A DNA stretch of 64,000 nt. Origin: Clostridium sp. BNL1100 (lineage in GTDB: Bacteria; Bacillota; Clostridia; Acetivibrionales; DSM-1351). Positions within the stretch are counted from its first letter, which is position 1, and each line of letters opens with the position of its first letter. Positions 8,214 to 18,429 of the stretch are shown here, one piece after another. The translations under genes were made by a program, and so were the position numbers. The DNA lies in the NCBI RefSeq assembly GCF_000244875.1, contig NC_016791.1:3415001-3479000 (forward strand), in the 5' to 3' direction. The notes under the pieces were generated by a model. The model saw only the letters and a program-made list of their open reading frames with translations, had not been told where the DNA came from and ran no database searches.

Positions 8214-9066
8214 AAGTTACACTCCCTCCATCAATCTTAAACTTTAACTTTATATCTTGTATTGTACGGCTTTTACCCGTAAAATTTATCTCTTCGCCAA
8301 AGGCCTTTAGCTTTGTATTTATCTCAATTATTTTATTTACACTTGGAGGCTCATTGTTATCCGGGTCATATGTCCACGAATCCTTGCAGGAACATACCGC
8401 CTTTTTAAAATCATCGCCTAAAATTGCATCGACAAATGTGGTGCTAGAGGCAGTTTCGCTTGCATGGTGTCCTATTTTCCAAAAAATTGTCTTTTTTAAA
8501 TCAGTTCCATTTTCAAGAATCAGTTGTTCATTTTTACTTGTAGCATCTCCCATGAACAGAAAATGAAAGCTGTCAATCAATATATCTATTACTATTGAGT
8601 TAGCATTTAGATCAATATTGTTGTATTCATGGACACCGCATGTAATTGGATAGAGTATGTTTACATAATTATCAAATATACCATGTATCCTTTCAACAAC
8701 ATCCTCGTCAAGCTGTTCACAATGAATCATCCTACGCTTATGTACAGAAATGTCCTTTAATTTATTAATTTTTTTAAGATTGCTGGGGCTTATTTTTGTT
8801 TCAGCAGGAGCCCAATAATAGATTCCCTTTATTTTAAGTTCCTCATTATCAAAAAGCTGATTTATTCCGCCTATATGGTCTCCATGAGAATGAGTCAGAA
8901 ATACATAATCAATATTCTTATTATCATTCAGCAGTTTAGTAGCCACTTTTGAAAAAGCTCCGCTGTGACCTGTGTCAATTAATATTTGCAAATCATTTGG
9001 GAGCTTAACATATATGCAGTCTCCGAAACCAACACCATAGCATATAATTTCGACCTCTTTACACAT
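8203..9066 (-). CDS. ComEC/Rec2-like metallo-beta-lactamase-fold hydrolase
   Basis: This is a 287-residue cytoplasmic MBL-fold protein. It shows the N-terminal strands with GFGDCIYVKLP, the metal motif FLTHSHGDHIGG (residues ~55-66), FMGDATSKNEQ (~170) with the bridging Asp, and WKIGHHASETASS (~197) with the last His ligands. The arrangement matches stand-alone ComEC C-terminal-domain-like hydrolases, several of which are nucleases or phosphodiesterases. It has no membrane segments, so it is not a competence channel. It is first in a two-gene operon with the uncharacterised 357-residue protein. Substrate unknown. Confidence 0.85.
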   Translation of the reverse strand: MCKEVEIICYGVGFGDCIYVKLPNDLQILIDTGHSGAFSKVATKLLNDNKNIDYVFLTHSHGDHIGGINQLFDNEELKIKGIYYWAPAETKISPSNLKKINKLKDISVHKRRMIHCEQLDEDVVERIHGIFDNYVNILYPITCGVHEYNNIDLNANSIVIDILIDSFHFLFMGDATSKNEQLILENGTDLKKTIFWKIGHHASETASSTTFVDAILGDDFKKAVCSCKDSWTYDPDNNEPPSVNKIIEINTKLKAFGEEINFTGKSRTIQDIKLKFKIDGGSVTYVP

Positions 9067-9106
9067 TTTCCGACCCTGCTTTCATTTTTATAATATATTT
9101 AAATAA

Positions 9107-9135
9107 AATTTACCATATTCTATTAAAATTTTCAA
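9107..9135 (-). promoter_or_regulatory. Candidate promoter of the MBL two-gene operon
   Basis: The minus strand shows TTGAAA, a 17-base spacer and TAAATT, 40 bases upstream of the MBL start codon. Confidence 0.45.
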
Positions 9136-9141
9136 TTAATG

Positions 9142-9195
9142 AAAAAAGTATCATTCAGAAGGTTATAATCACCGTACTGAATGATACTTTTTTTT
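9142..9195 (-). terminator. Terminator after cel5A (symmetric)
   Basis: A 14-bp stem (AAAGTATCATTCAG / CTGAATGATACTTT) with an 18-base loop has A-runs on one side and T-runs on the other, so it can work in both directions. It follows the cel5A stop closely. Confidence 0.88.
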
Positions 9196-9207
9196 AGAAA
9201 CTATTGT

Positions 9208-11030
<1,823 letters not shown>

Positions 11031-11034
11031 TTAG

Positions 11035-11065
11035 AAAAGTGGGAAAATTATCTTTTCCCACTTTC
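11035..11065 (-). terminator. Terminator after metG
   Basis: A 12-bp stem (AAAGTGGGAAAA / TTTTCCCACTTT) with a 5-base loop lies 16 bases beyond the metG stop. On the minus strand it is followed by a T-rich stretch interrupted by C and A. Confidence 0.75.
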
Positions 11066-11080
11066 CCCTGAATCAAAATG

Positions 11081-13045
11081 TTATCTTATTTCCGCACCCG
11101 ATGGCATTGGCTTTTCAGGTACCATAAGTGCAAGTTCTCCATTTTCATCCTCTGCACACAGTAACATACCCTCGGACAAAACTCCCGCCAGCTTTACAGG
11201 CTTGAGATTTACCAGTACCATTACCTTTTTACCAACCATCTGTTCCGGCGTATAATGTTTCTTTATACCTGAAACTATCTGTCTTATCTGTCCACCTATT
11301 TTTACCTGTGAGCATAATAACTTCTTGGATTTTGGAACCTCTGCACATTCCACTATTTCGCCAACCTGGAATTGCATTTTTGTAAAATCATCATAGGCGA
11401 TTTCTTCCTTTGGTTCAATCTCTATGACATTTTCATTTTTTTCTTCCGCAACAGGTGCAGGAGTTGTTTCAGGTTCGTCTTTTTGCCCTGCTTTTTCCAG
11501 TATATCCTTTATATCCAATCTTAAAAACAGAATTTCAGGTGTATCAGTAACCTTTGTTCCTGATTTGTATTGTCCGTAAACCTTCATATCCTCTATTGGC
11601 CTGATACCTGTATTTAACTGGGCAACTATCTTTTGTGCAGTCTCAGGCATGAATGCTTCCAATAAGCTTGCTCCGGTCACAATGCTTTCTACCAGATTGT
11701 ACAATACTGTTTCCAGCCTTGGCTTTTTGTCTTCGTCCTTTGCAAGTATCCAAGGCATTGTTTCATCAATATATTTATTACAGCGTTTAAATAATGAAAA
11801 TATCTCTGAAAGTGCATCTGCAACTCTCAATTTATCCATTTTTTCAACTACTGTTTCAGGTGTTTTTAGGGTTAATTCAATGAGTTCATTGTCGATTTCT
11901 TCCCTCACATTTGAATTATTTACAACACCTGAAAAATACTTGTTGCTCATAGCAATTACACGGTTAACCAGATTGCCAAGTACATTGGCTAAGTCTGAAT
12001 TTATACGTTCAGTAACCAATTCCCAGGAAATTACACCATCATTATCAAAGGGCATATCATGAAGAACGTAGTATCTGACTGCATCTACTCCGAAAATGTC
12101 AACCAGTTCATCGGCATATATTACATTTCCCTTTGATTTACTCATCTTGCCACTGCCCATCAGCAGCCACGGATGACCAAATACCTGCTTGGGAAGCGGA
12201 ATATCCATAGCCATAAGCATAATAGGCCAATAGATTGTATGGAACCTTAAAATATCCTTGCCTATCAGATGTAAATCCGCAGGCCAATATTTATTAAATA
12301 ATTCATCATTATTTCCGTCAACATCAAAGCCCAAGCCTGTAATATAGTTGCTCAGTGCATCAAGCCACACATATACAACATGCTTGTCATCAAAGTCTAC
12401 AGGAATTCCCCATTTGAATGAGGTTCTTGAAACACACAAGTCCTGTAGTCCCGGCAGTAAAAAGTTGTTCATCATTTCATTTTTTCTGGACTCAGGCTGA
12501 ATAAATTCAGGATGTTCATTAATATGCTTAATCAAACGATCCGCATATTTACTAAGCTTCAGGAAATAAGCCTCCTCTTTTGCAGGATGACATTCCCTTC
12601 CGCAATCCGGGCATTTGCCGTCCACTAGCTGTGAAGCAGTAAAAAATGCTTCACATGGAGTACAGTACATTCCTTCATAGTGTCCCTTATAAATATCTCC
12701 CTGCTCATAAAGCTTCTTGAAAATTTTCTGAACCTGCTTTTCGTGATATTCATCGGTTGTACGTATGAATTTATCATATGTTGTATTCATTAAATCACAG
12801 ATACGCTTTATCTCTACAGCAAAGTTATCAACGTATTCCTTGGGGCTGATATCGGCTTCCTTGGCTTTCAGCTCTATTTTCTGACCATGCTCATCAGTCC
12901 CGGTCTGAAAACGTACATCGTACCCCTGCATTCTTTTAAATCTTGCAAAACTATCAGCCAATACTATTTCAAAAGTATTACCTATGTGAGGTTTACTGGA
13001 TGTGTATGCAATAGCCGTAGTCAAATAATAAGGTTTTTTTGACAT
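11081..13045 (-). CDS. metG: Methionyl-tRNA synthetase
   Basis: This 654-residue class I aminoacyl-tRNA synthetase charges tRNA-Met with methionine. The HIGH-type motif is KPHIGN (residues 18-23). A single zinc knuckle, CTPCEAFF and CPDCGREC, lies around residues 127-150. The KMSKS motif (GSGKMSKSKGN) is near residue 300. An anticodon-binding helical domain follows. The last ~110 residues are a Trbp111/EMAP-II-like tRNA-binding domain (FQVGEIVECAEVPKSKKL, MVLVNLKPVKLAGVLSEGM), which makes the enzyme dimeric in related bacteria. A Glu/Pro-rich linker joins the two parts. The ATG has a GGAGG site. Expression is controlled by the T-box leader directly upstream. Confidence 0.97.
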   Translation of the reverse strand: MSKKPYYLTTAIAYTSSKPHIGNTFEIVLADSFARFKRMQGYDVRFQTGTDEHGQKIELKAKEADISPKEYVDNFAVEIKRICDLMNTTYDKFIRTTDEYHEKQVQKIFKKLYEQGDIYKGHYEGMYCTPCEAFFTASQLVDGKCPDCGRECHPAKEEAYFLKLSKYADRLIKHINEHPEFIQPESRKNEMMNNFLLPGLQDLCVSRTSFKWGIPVDFDDKHVVYVWLDALSNYITGLGFDVDGNNDELFNKYWPADLHLIGKDILRFHTIYWPIMLMAMDIPLPKQVFGHPWLLMGSGKMSKSKGNVIYADELVDIFGVDAVRYYVLHDMPFDNDGVISWELVTERINSDLANVLGNLVNRVIAMSNKYFSGVVNNSNVREEIDNELIELTLKTPETVVEKMDKLRVADALSEIFSLFKRCNKYIDETMPWILAKDEDKKPRLETVLYNLVESIVTGASLLEAFMPETAQKIVAQLNTGIRPIEDMKVYGQYKSGTKVTDTPEILFLRLDIKDILEKAGQKDEPETTPAPVAEEKNENVIEIEPKEEIAYDDFTKMQFQVGEIVECAEVPKSKKLLCSQVKIGGQIRQIVSGIKKHYTPEQMVGKKVMVLVNLKPVKLAGVLSEGMLLCAEDENGELALMVPEKPMPSGAEIR

Positions 13046-13080
13046 TTTTACTCCTCCTGATTTACTATCTATCTTTTTTT

Positions 13081-13367
13081 AAAATAAAAAACGCCTTTAA
13101 ATAATAATTATTTAAAGACGAGAAAACTCGTGTTACCACTTTAATTTACTTTTTGCCTCACGGCAAAAGCCTTAACAACTGCAATAATACAGCATGCACT
13201 ATAACGGGTGTTCCCGTCGATACCTAAAGCCGAAATACCAGCCCTCAGCAAAGAAGCTCCAAGTCCATCTTCAGCAATTTCACGACTCCCCTGTTCTCAG
13301 CACTCCCAAGGTTCTCTGTAATCGTTACGTCGCCTACTCTTCTCTTCATAGCCTGTAAAACACTATT
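13081..13367 (-). ncRNA. T-box leader controlling metG
   Basis: The minus strand carries the diagnostic T-box AGTGGTAACACG at 13129-13140. It is followed by a long AT-rich terminator hairpin (13083-13120, ending in a T-run), which the T-box sequence would disrupt in the antiterminator form. Upstream sequence contains stem-I-like elements (AGAGAAGAGTAGGC, with the GA-rich internal loop motif). A Met codon ATG at 13266-13268, in the context GAAGATGGAC, is a plausible specifier. Uncharged tRNA-Met would bind and allow metG read-through. Confidence 0.88.
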
Positions 13368-13373
13368 AATATT

Positions 13374-13402
13374 AGTCTAAAGCCAACACGATTAGTTGTC
13401 AA
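13374..13402 (-). promoter_or_regulatory. metG: Promoter of the T-box-metG transcript
   Basis: The minus strand reads TTGACA, a 17-base spacer and TAGACT, placing the start point just before the first T-box stem. Confidence 0.68.
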
Positions 13403-13419
13403 GGGGATTAGCACCATAA

Positions 13420-13455
13420 TAAACAAGCTCGCCAAAAGGCGAGCTTGTTTAAATA
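13420..13455 (-). terminator. Terminator after the 1557-residue protein gene
   Basis: A 13-bp perfect stem (AAACAAGCTCGCC / GGCGAGCTTGTTT) with a 4-base loop lies 20 bases beyond the stop codon. Confidence 0.85.
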
Positions 13456-13472
13456 TACTCATTTTAAATTCC

Positions 13473-16400
13473 TTATGGTATAAACTGCTCCACGGTGTTT
13501 ACAGGCTTTCCGTTATTTGTTCCACCTATTGCATAAATTGAACTATTGATAGGTACGATGGATAAATAACTTCTCTTCATAGACATTTCAGTCTTTAGCT
13601 TCCATTCGCCTGTTACCGGATCAAAAACTTCAACAACTCCCAGGTCTCCCTCGTTATTGTAACCGCCTATTGCATATATAATGTTATTAAGCTGGCAAAC
13701 TCCCAGAGCACGTCTTGGAACCTGCAAAGAAGTTTTTGTTTCCCATTTGTCTGCTACGGGATTATAACTTTCAACACAGTTTAAAAATCTATTTGTAGAG
13801 TTGAATCCTCCTACTACGTATATTTCCCCGTTTACAACAGCAACTCCTGCGGTATCTCTCGCTGTAGGCATAAGAGCCTTGGTAACGGTTGACCATTTGT
13901 TACTAACAGGATCATACTCCTCAACAATTCTAAAATATCTTGTACTATTGCTTCCACCTATTACATAGATTTTACCATTTACAGCTGCAGCCACGGCTCC
14001 CTGTCTCATTGTAGGCATATCTGCTTTCTTTGTCCATTTATCTGTAACGGTATCATACATTTCAACAAGCCCTAAGTTTTGTGAACCTACTTTACCACCT
14101 ATTACATATATGTTTCCGTCTATTGAAGCAACTGCCATACCCTGTCTTGGCCCACCGGGCATACTTGTTTTGGTTGTCCAGGTTTTTGTTTGAGGATTAA
14201 ATTCCTCAATGGTATCTGAAAGGACACCGTCACTCTCAATTCCACCAATTGCATAAATTTTCCCGTTTACATTAATTACAGCCGCCTTGCTCTTAGAAGA
14301 TTGCATGACTGGTTCTGAATACCACTGATTAGAAAAATGTTTTAAAATTTCATCTATTCTGGTCTGGAATTGATTTCTTTCATTGTCCAAACGTGCAGGT
14401 AGATTATTAACGTCAAGCTGAACTTCATCCAATGCCTTCTTTATAGGTTCCAATGAGCTTATATTAGGCAGCATATTTTCCAACACAGTTAATTTAACGT
14501 CAATTCCTGCAACAATAATTACATCCTGTGCCTTATTTATTCTTACCTGCAAAGATTCTTTTACCGGGCCAGCACTTACTTTAGGCATCAGATTTTTAGC
14601 AGAATCAAGGAGATTTTGAGTCTGTTGAATTATTTCAGAAGATCTTAAGTTAGGTAGCTTTGCTTCTACTTCTTTTAAAATACGGTCTATTTCAGCAGCA
14701 TAGTCTATTGTTGAAGCAATAATCATATCTGTCCAGTCACTGAAGCCTTTTGAATTAACTGCCCTCACTTTATATTGGTGGGTACTTCCTGGAATAAGAC
14801 CCCCATGAAGATAATTAGTTACATCCTTAGTATTAATAATATCCCCATCAACTTCCAGTTCGTAAAAAGTTGAATTTAGTGATGGTGACCATGAAACATA
14901 TATCTCCGTACCTCCAGTTACTTCCGCTTTCAAATTCTCCGGTTTTTGAGGTATATCATCAGGCACCGAAAATTCAGTAACAGTTACCTTTATCGTATCC
15001 GGCTCCGAATCTCTGAACCCATTATTAACTACAAGAGAAACTTCGGTAGTTCCAACAGGTAATTTTATTGTTGGCTGGATACCCTCTGCAGTTTGAGTTC
15101 CGTTATTCCAACTCCATTTATATATAAGCTTGTTTCCGTCAGGGTCACTTGATTTTGAACCATCAAGGGTTACATCTGCATCAATAGCTCCCAGTAAAGC
15201 CTTAACGTTTATATCCTCACCGGCATTAGCTGTCAGAACACCCTTTTTACCTTCAATTCTCAATTCCTTGAGTACAGGACTAGTCGAGTTTGCAGTACTT
15301 AGTTTTGCCTCTATCATTAAAAAACGTCCGCTTACATTTGAAATAGGCATTCCGTTTGATATAGCTGTAGATGTTTTTCCTGTAAGTTCTTCAATAGTAT
15401 TTGCGGCCTTTACACTTACTGCTATAGCAGTATTTTCAGGAGTATCCTGGTCCCATGAAACACTTGACCATGTGTTTTGTTCGTTTCCACCATCATGTGT
15501 AACAACCCAGGTACCGTCATGAGCAGTGACATTTTGAAGGTTATAGCCTGTCATATCACTATATGTATATGGTCCTGCACCTACAGCATATTTGCCTATT
15601 ATTTTGCCAGTGGTATCAATTTTAAAAGTATTGTTTGAGCTCTGGCAGGTTACCCATATGTATCCTTCACTGTCAACACCTACTCCTATGGGAACCGAAC
15701 CCCCGTTGTCACCTATATTTACGGATGAAAGGTATTTCCCTGTGGAGTCAAATTTATCAACCCAGTTGTTTCCTGAACATGCCATCCATATGTTGCCGTC
15801 TCTGTCTACAGCAACTCCCCTGCCTATATTTCCATTTCCATAATGGTATGTATATGCCCCCGTACTAGGGTTAAGCCTTATTAATGCACTTCTATCGTTG
15901 CTATCTTTAGTTGGACAGGCAGCCCAAACGATTCCATTTTTATCAACAACTATTCCATAAGGACCTTTTCCCACATCGTAACTTTTTAAGAAAGTATTTG
16001 TATTAGTATCCAAACTGTCAATTCTTAATGGAGTTCCGTTTCCTGATGACCATAAAACTCCATCCTTGTCTATGGTAGCACCGTATGGATTAGACACTGT
16101 ACTTACTGATATCCCGGTAAAACTTCCGTCTTCGGGATTCAGCACAACATATCTCTTTTCGTAATATAATCCAACCCATATTCTCCCCTTTTTGTCTATT
16201 GCTAAAGCTCTTGGCCAGCAATCAGAATTATTTCCTACTGGGGCATACGCAAGAATCGCTTCGTCCTGTCCCCATGGAAGAATTTCATTAGCATCTATTT
16301 TGCCATTTCCATCAAGATCAGTAGACGTATCGATCTTACCGTTTTTATTTTTATCTATACCACCTGTCATTGCTATCTTGGTAACCGAGCCGGTACTTCT

Positions 16401-18146
16401 GTTACCTACCCAACAGTTACCATCCTTATCAACTGCGGTACGAGATGGGTTTGTACCGCTTGAACTACCTGTGCGATAGCGGGCAACTTCCCTGCCTGTC
16501 CTTGTATCAAGTTTTGATACTGTTCCCTCGGTAGCATTGGCAATCCAGATATATGGGAAAACTTCAGCGTACTTGTTCAACTGCAGTTGGTCAGGCACTT
16601 CAGTATGATTAACACCTTTTAAAGCTCCCAAATCAAAATCTGCGTTTGTTGTATAAGTGGAACTCACCGTATCAAGTACTTGGAAAGAATCACTTCTGGT
16701 AAAGAGTTCCTTCCCATCATAATACAACACTGCCTTTACTTTATATTCTGATGGTTGTGCAACAACAGGCAAAAAACTTCCAAGTGGAATGGTATTTTCA
16801 CCTGTTTTTAAAATAGAAGTAGCTTCTTGTGTATATATTTCATAGCCGTTTGTATCAAATACGCTAACAGTTGCCTTGACAGGTTTATTTATATTGGCTG
16901 CACTGCAATTTATATAAAAATCCAACTGCGGTTTAACAGGCTTGTTTATAATACATGCACCGGGAGTTATTTCTATTTCGCACTCTCTTATTTCTAATAC
17001 TGGTTTAATGTTAAATTGTTTTGATTTAATTTCCTTTATTTCTCCCTGACTATCTTTGAGTACAACTTCAGCCTGATAAGTCCCTTCTGTGCTCATTGAG
17101 CTGTTCCAGGAAAATCCTCTTATTGCATTTGGTGAAAGATTAATTCTTAATCCGTCCGGGGTAATTACTGTGGCATAAACCTGGACGTTGCGTCCTGTAT
17201 ATTCAGGTACTATTTCAACCTGATCTTTTGGAGAAAAAGTTTCAGTGGCAACACCGTTTGAATAAAGTTTTATGTCATTAATGGCAGCTGTCAATTGAGA
17301 CTTTTCTTTATATAGCACATCAATGGCAAGAGCCGTATCGTACGGATTGTTATTCCAACTGCCGTTTGAAGCCTGCTTACTCATAAAGTAATCGGGCATG
17401 GTACTTACAAGTTCCGGCTTATCCTTACAAAGACCCAAAAATGCCAAGCAACTGGCTTCTATACTCCCCCAGCTTTTGTCCGCATATCTGTGGGAAACGA
17501 GCCAATCGCAAGCCTTTTGCAGTTCTACTGACATATTAATTCTTGTCCTGCTTTGATATTCTGTCAAAAAAGACCTTACTAATCCTGTCATTTCTACACT
17601 GCCTGTGTTTTCACCTTTGATCATACCCCAGCTTCCGTCGGGATTCTGATTTGACAGCAAATTATAGGCTGCCTTTGTTACTTCTTTAGTGTAGACGTCC
17701 TGTTTCATCAAAACAGATGCAACCAGACATGTAGTCAGATTATCTGTAGCACCTCCGTTTACAGTTCCCCAACCTCCAAACTCAGCCTGTGAACTAACCA
17801 ATTCGGCTATTTTATCGGCATTTTCAAAGCCGGAAACGGCTAAGTATCTGGCCAGATCTGTGTTGTTCTTCGGTGAGTTGCTAGTTAGCCAATTGATTCC
17901 TAATTGACTGTTTTGATTATTTAAGTCATATTTTTTTAAGATTTCAACAACCTTAGACGTAATTCTGGCTTTTGTTTCTGCAGTTTCGCCCCATGAACCG
18001 TCACTATTCTGGCTGGACATAAGCCAGTTCACGCCAGAATTAATAGTATTGTCCATATTCTCCTGAGCCAGTACATTTGTAATTCCTGAAAATAAACTTA
18101 CAATTATAAAAACTATGGCTATTAAAGCACTTATAACTCTTTTCAT
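13473..18146 (-). CDS. Giant secreted multi-domain protein: alpha/alpha repeats, two beta-propellers, PKD, Fn3
   Basis: This 1557-residue protein has a signal peptide (residues 1-27). Residues ~30-280 are helical repeats of the prenyltransferase/squalene-cyclase type, with QNSDGSWG, NQNPDGSWG and related QxxxGSW motifs. Residues ~290-490 look like beta-sandwich domains. Residues ~530-870 form a Vgb/NHL-type propeller (repeats such as DGNCWVGNRSTG, GRIWVGLYYE and GNIWMACSGN); a Ca-type DKNKNGKIDTSTDLDGNGKID insertion lies near 595. Residues ~970-1058 are a PKD domain (VTLDGSKSSDPDGN), ~1065-1143 an Fn3 domain, ~1145-1270 helical coils, and ~1272-1557 six Kelch repeats (INGKIYVIGG-like). No catalytic residues, dockerin, SLH or sortase signal is evident, so it is likely an extracellular binding or scaffolding protein. 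Function unknown. Confidence 0.9.
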   Translation of the reverse strand: MKRVISALIAIVFIIVSLFSGITNVLAQENMDNTINSGVNWLMSSQNSDGSWGETAETKARITSKVVEILKKYDLNNQNSQLGINWLTSNSPKNNTDLARYLAVSGFENADKIAELVSSQAEFGGWGTVNGGATDNLTTCLVASVLMKQDVYTKEVTKAAYNLLSNQNPDGSWGMIKGENTGSVEMTGLVRSFLTEYQSRTRINMSVELQKACDWLVSHRYADKSWGSIEASCLAFLGLCKDKPELVSTMPDYFMSKQASNGSWNNNPYDTALAIDVLYKEKSQLTAAINDIKLYSNGVATETFSPKDQVEIVPEYTGRNVQVYATVITPDGLRINLSPNAIRGFSWNSSMSTEGTYQAEVVLKDSQGEIKEIKSKQFNIKPVLEIRECEIEITPGACIINKPVKPQLDFYINCSAANINKPVKATVSVFDTNGYEIYTQEATSILKTGENTIPLGSFLPVVAQPSEYKVKAVLYYDGKELFTRSDSFQVLDTVSSTYTTNADFDLGALKGVNHTEVPDQLQLNKYAEVFPYIWIANATEGTVSKLDTRTGREVARYRTGSSSGTNPSRTAVDKDGNCWVGNRSTGSVTKIAMTGGIDKNKNGKIDTSTDLDGNGKIDANEILPWGQDEAILAYAPVGNNSDCWPRALAIDKKGRIWVGLYYEKRYVVLNPEDGSFTGISVSTVSNPYGATIDKDGVLWSSGNGTPLRIDSLDTNTNTFLKSYDVGKGPYGIVVDKNGIVWAACPTKDSNDRSALIRLNPSTGAYTYHYGNGNIGRGVAVDRDGNIWMACSGNNWVDKFDSTGKYLSSVNIGDNGGSVPIGVGVDSEGYIWVTCQSSNNTFKIDTTGKIIGKYAVGAGPYTYSDMTGYNLQNVTAHDGTWVVTHDGGNEQNTWSSVSWDQDTPENTAIAVSVKAANTIEELTGKTSTAISNGMPISNVSGRFLMIEAKLSTANSTSPVLKELRIEGKKGVLTANAGEDINVKALLGAIDADVTLDGSKSSDPDGNKLIYKWSWNNGTQTAEGIQPTIKLPVGTTEVSLVVNNGFRDSEPDTIKVTVTEFSVPDDIPQKPENLKAEVTGGTEIYVSWSPSLNSTFYELEVDGDIINTKDVTNYLHGGLIPGSTHQYKVRAVNSKGFSDWTDMIIASTIDYAAEIDRILKEVEAKLPNLRSSEIIQQTQNLLDSAKNLMPKVSAGPVKESLQVRINKAQDVIIVAGIDVKLTVLENMLPNISSLEPIKKALDEVQLDVNNLPARLDNERNQFQTRIDEILKHFSNQWYSEPVMQSSKSKAAVINVNGKIYAIGGIESDGVLSDTIEEFNPQTKTWTTKTSMPGGPRQGMAVASIDGNIYVIGGKVGSQNLGLVEMYDTVTDKWTKKADMPTMRQGAVAAAVNGKIYVIGGSNSTRYFRIVEEYDPVSNKWSTVTKALMPTARDTAGVAVVNGEIYVVGGFNSTNRFLNCVESYNPVADKWETKTSLQVPRRALGVCQLNNIIYAIGGYNNEGDLGVVEVFDPVTGEWKLKTEMSMKRSYLSIVPINSSIYAIGGTNNGKPVNTVEQFIP

Positions 18147-18174
18147 ATTGTATTCCTCTCTTTGTAATCAACAT

Positions 18175-18219
18175 AAAAGTAAGCAAACGTAAAAATTTTG
18201 TTTACATTCACTTACTTTT
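18175..18219 (-). other. Stem-loop between the Mtd_N-like genes and the giant gene
   Basis: AAAAGTAAG pairs with CTTACTTTT, with a weaker inner stem and an AT-rich loop. It sits between two minus-strand genes and could be a weak terminator or an attenuator; the T-run after it is poor. Confidence 0.4.
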
Positions 18220-18227
18220 ACTTAAAC

Positions 18228-18416
18228 TTATTTATTCTTGTCAGATTTCTTACGTTTTTGTTTACCCTTTGATAGCAATAAATTTCCGCAACTTGATCCT
18301 ATAAACAATTCATGTGTATCAGTGGTAAATCCAAGTTCGCCCTCTTGAAGAATAAATTCTTTCAGCTCGGATTCACTTCCCCTTCGTATACATATAAGGG
18401 TTTTATTATTTTCCAT
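18228..18416 (-). CDS. Small Mtd_N-like domain protein
   Basis: This 62-residue protein consists essentially of one copy of the motif ICIRRGSESELKEFILQEGE, then LGFTTDTHELFIG. That is the beta-strand pattern of the major-tropism-determinant N-terminal (Mtd_N-like) domain found in phage tail-fibre and surface proteins. A basic tail, KGKQKRKKSDKNK, follows. It lies 13 bases downstream of the larger Mtd_N-like gene in the same direction and has a strong AGG-type ribosome site. It may be a duplicated or stripped-down copy. Function unknown. Confidence 0.7.
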   Translation of the reverse strand: MENNKTLICIRRGSESELKEFILQEGELGFTTDTHELFIGSSCGNLLLSKGKQKRKKSDKNK

Positions 18417-18429
18417 TTAAAGCACCACC

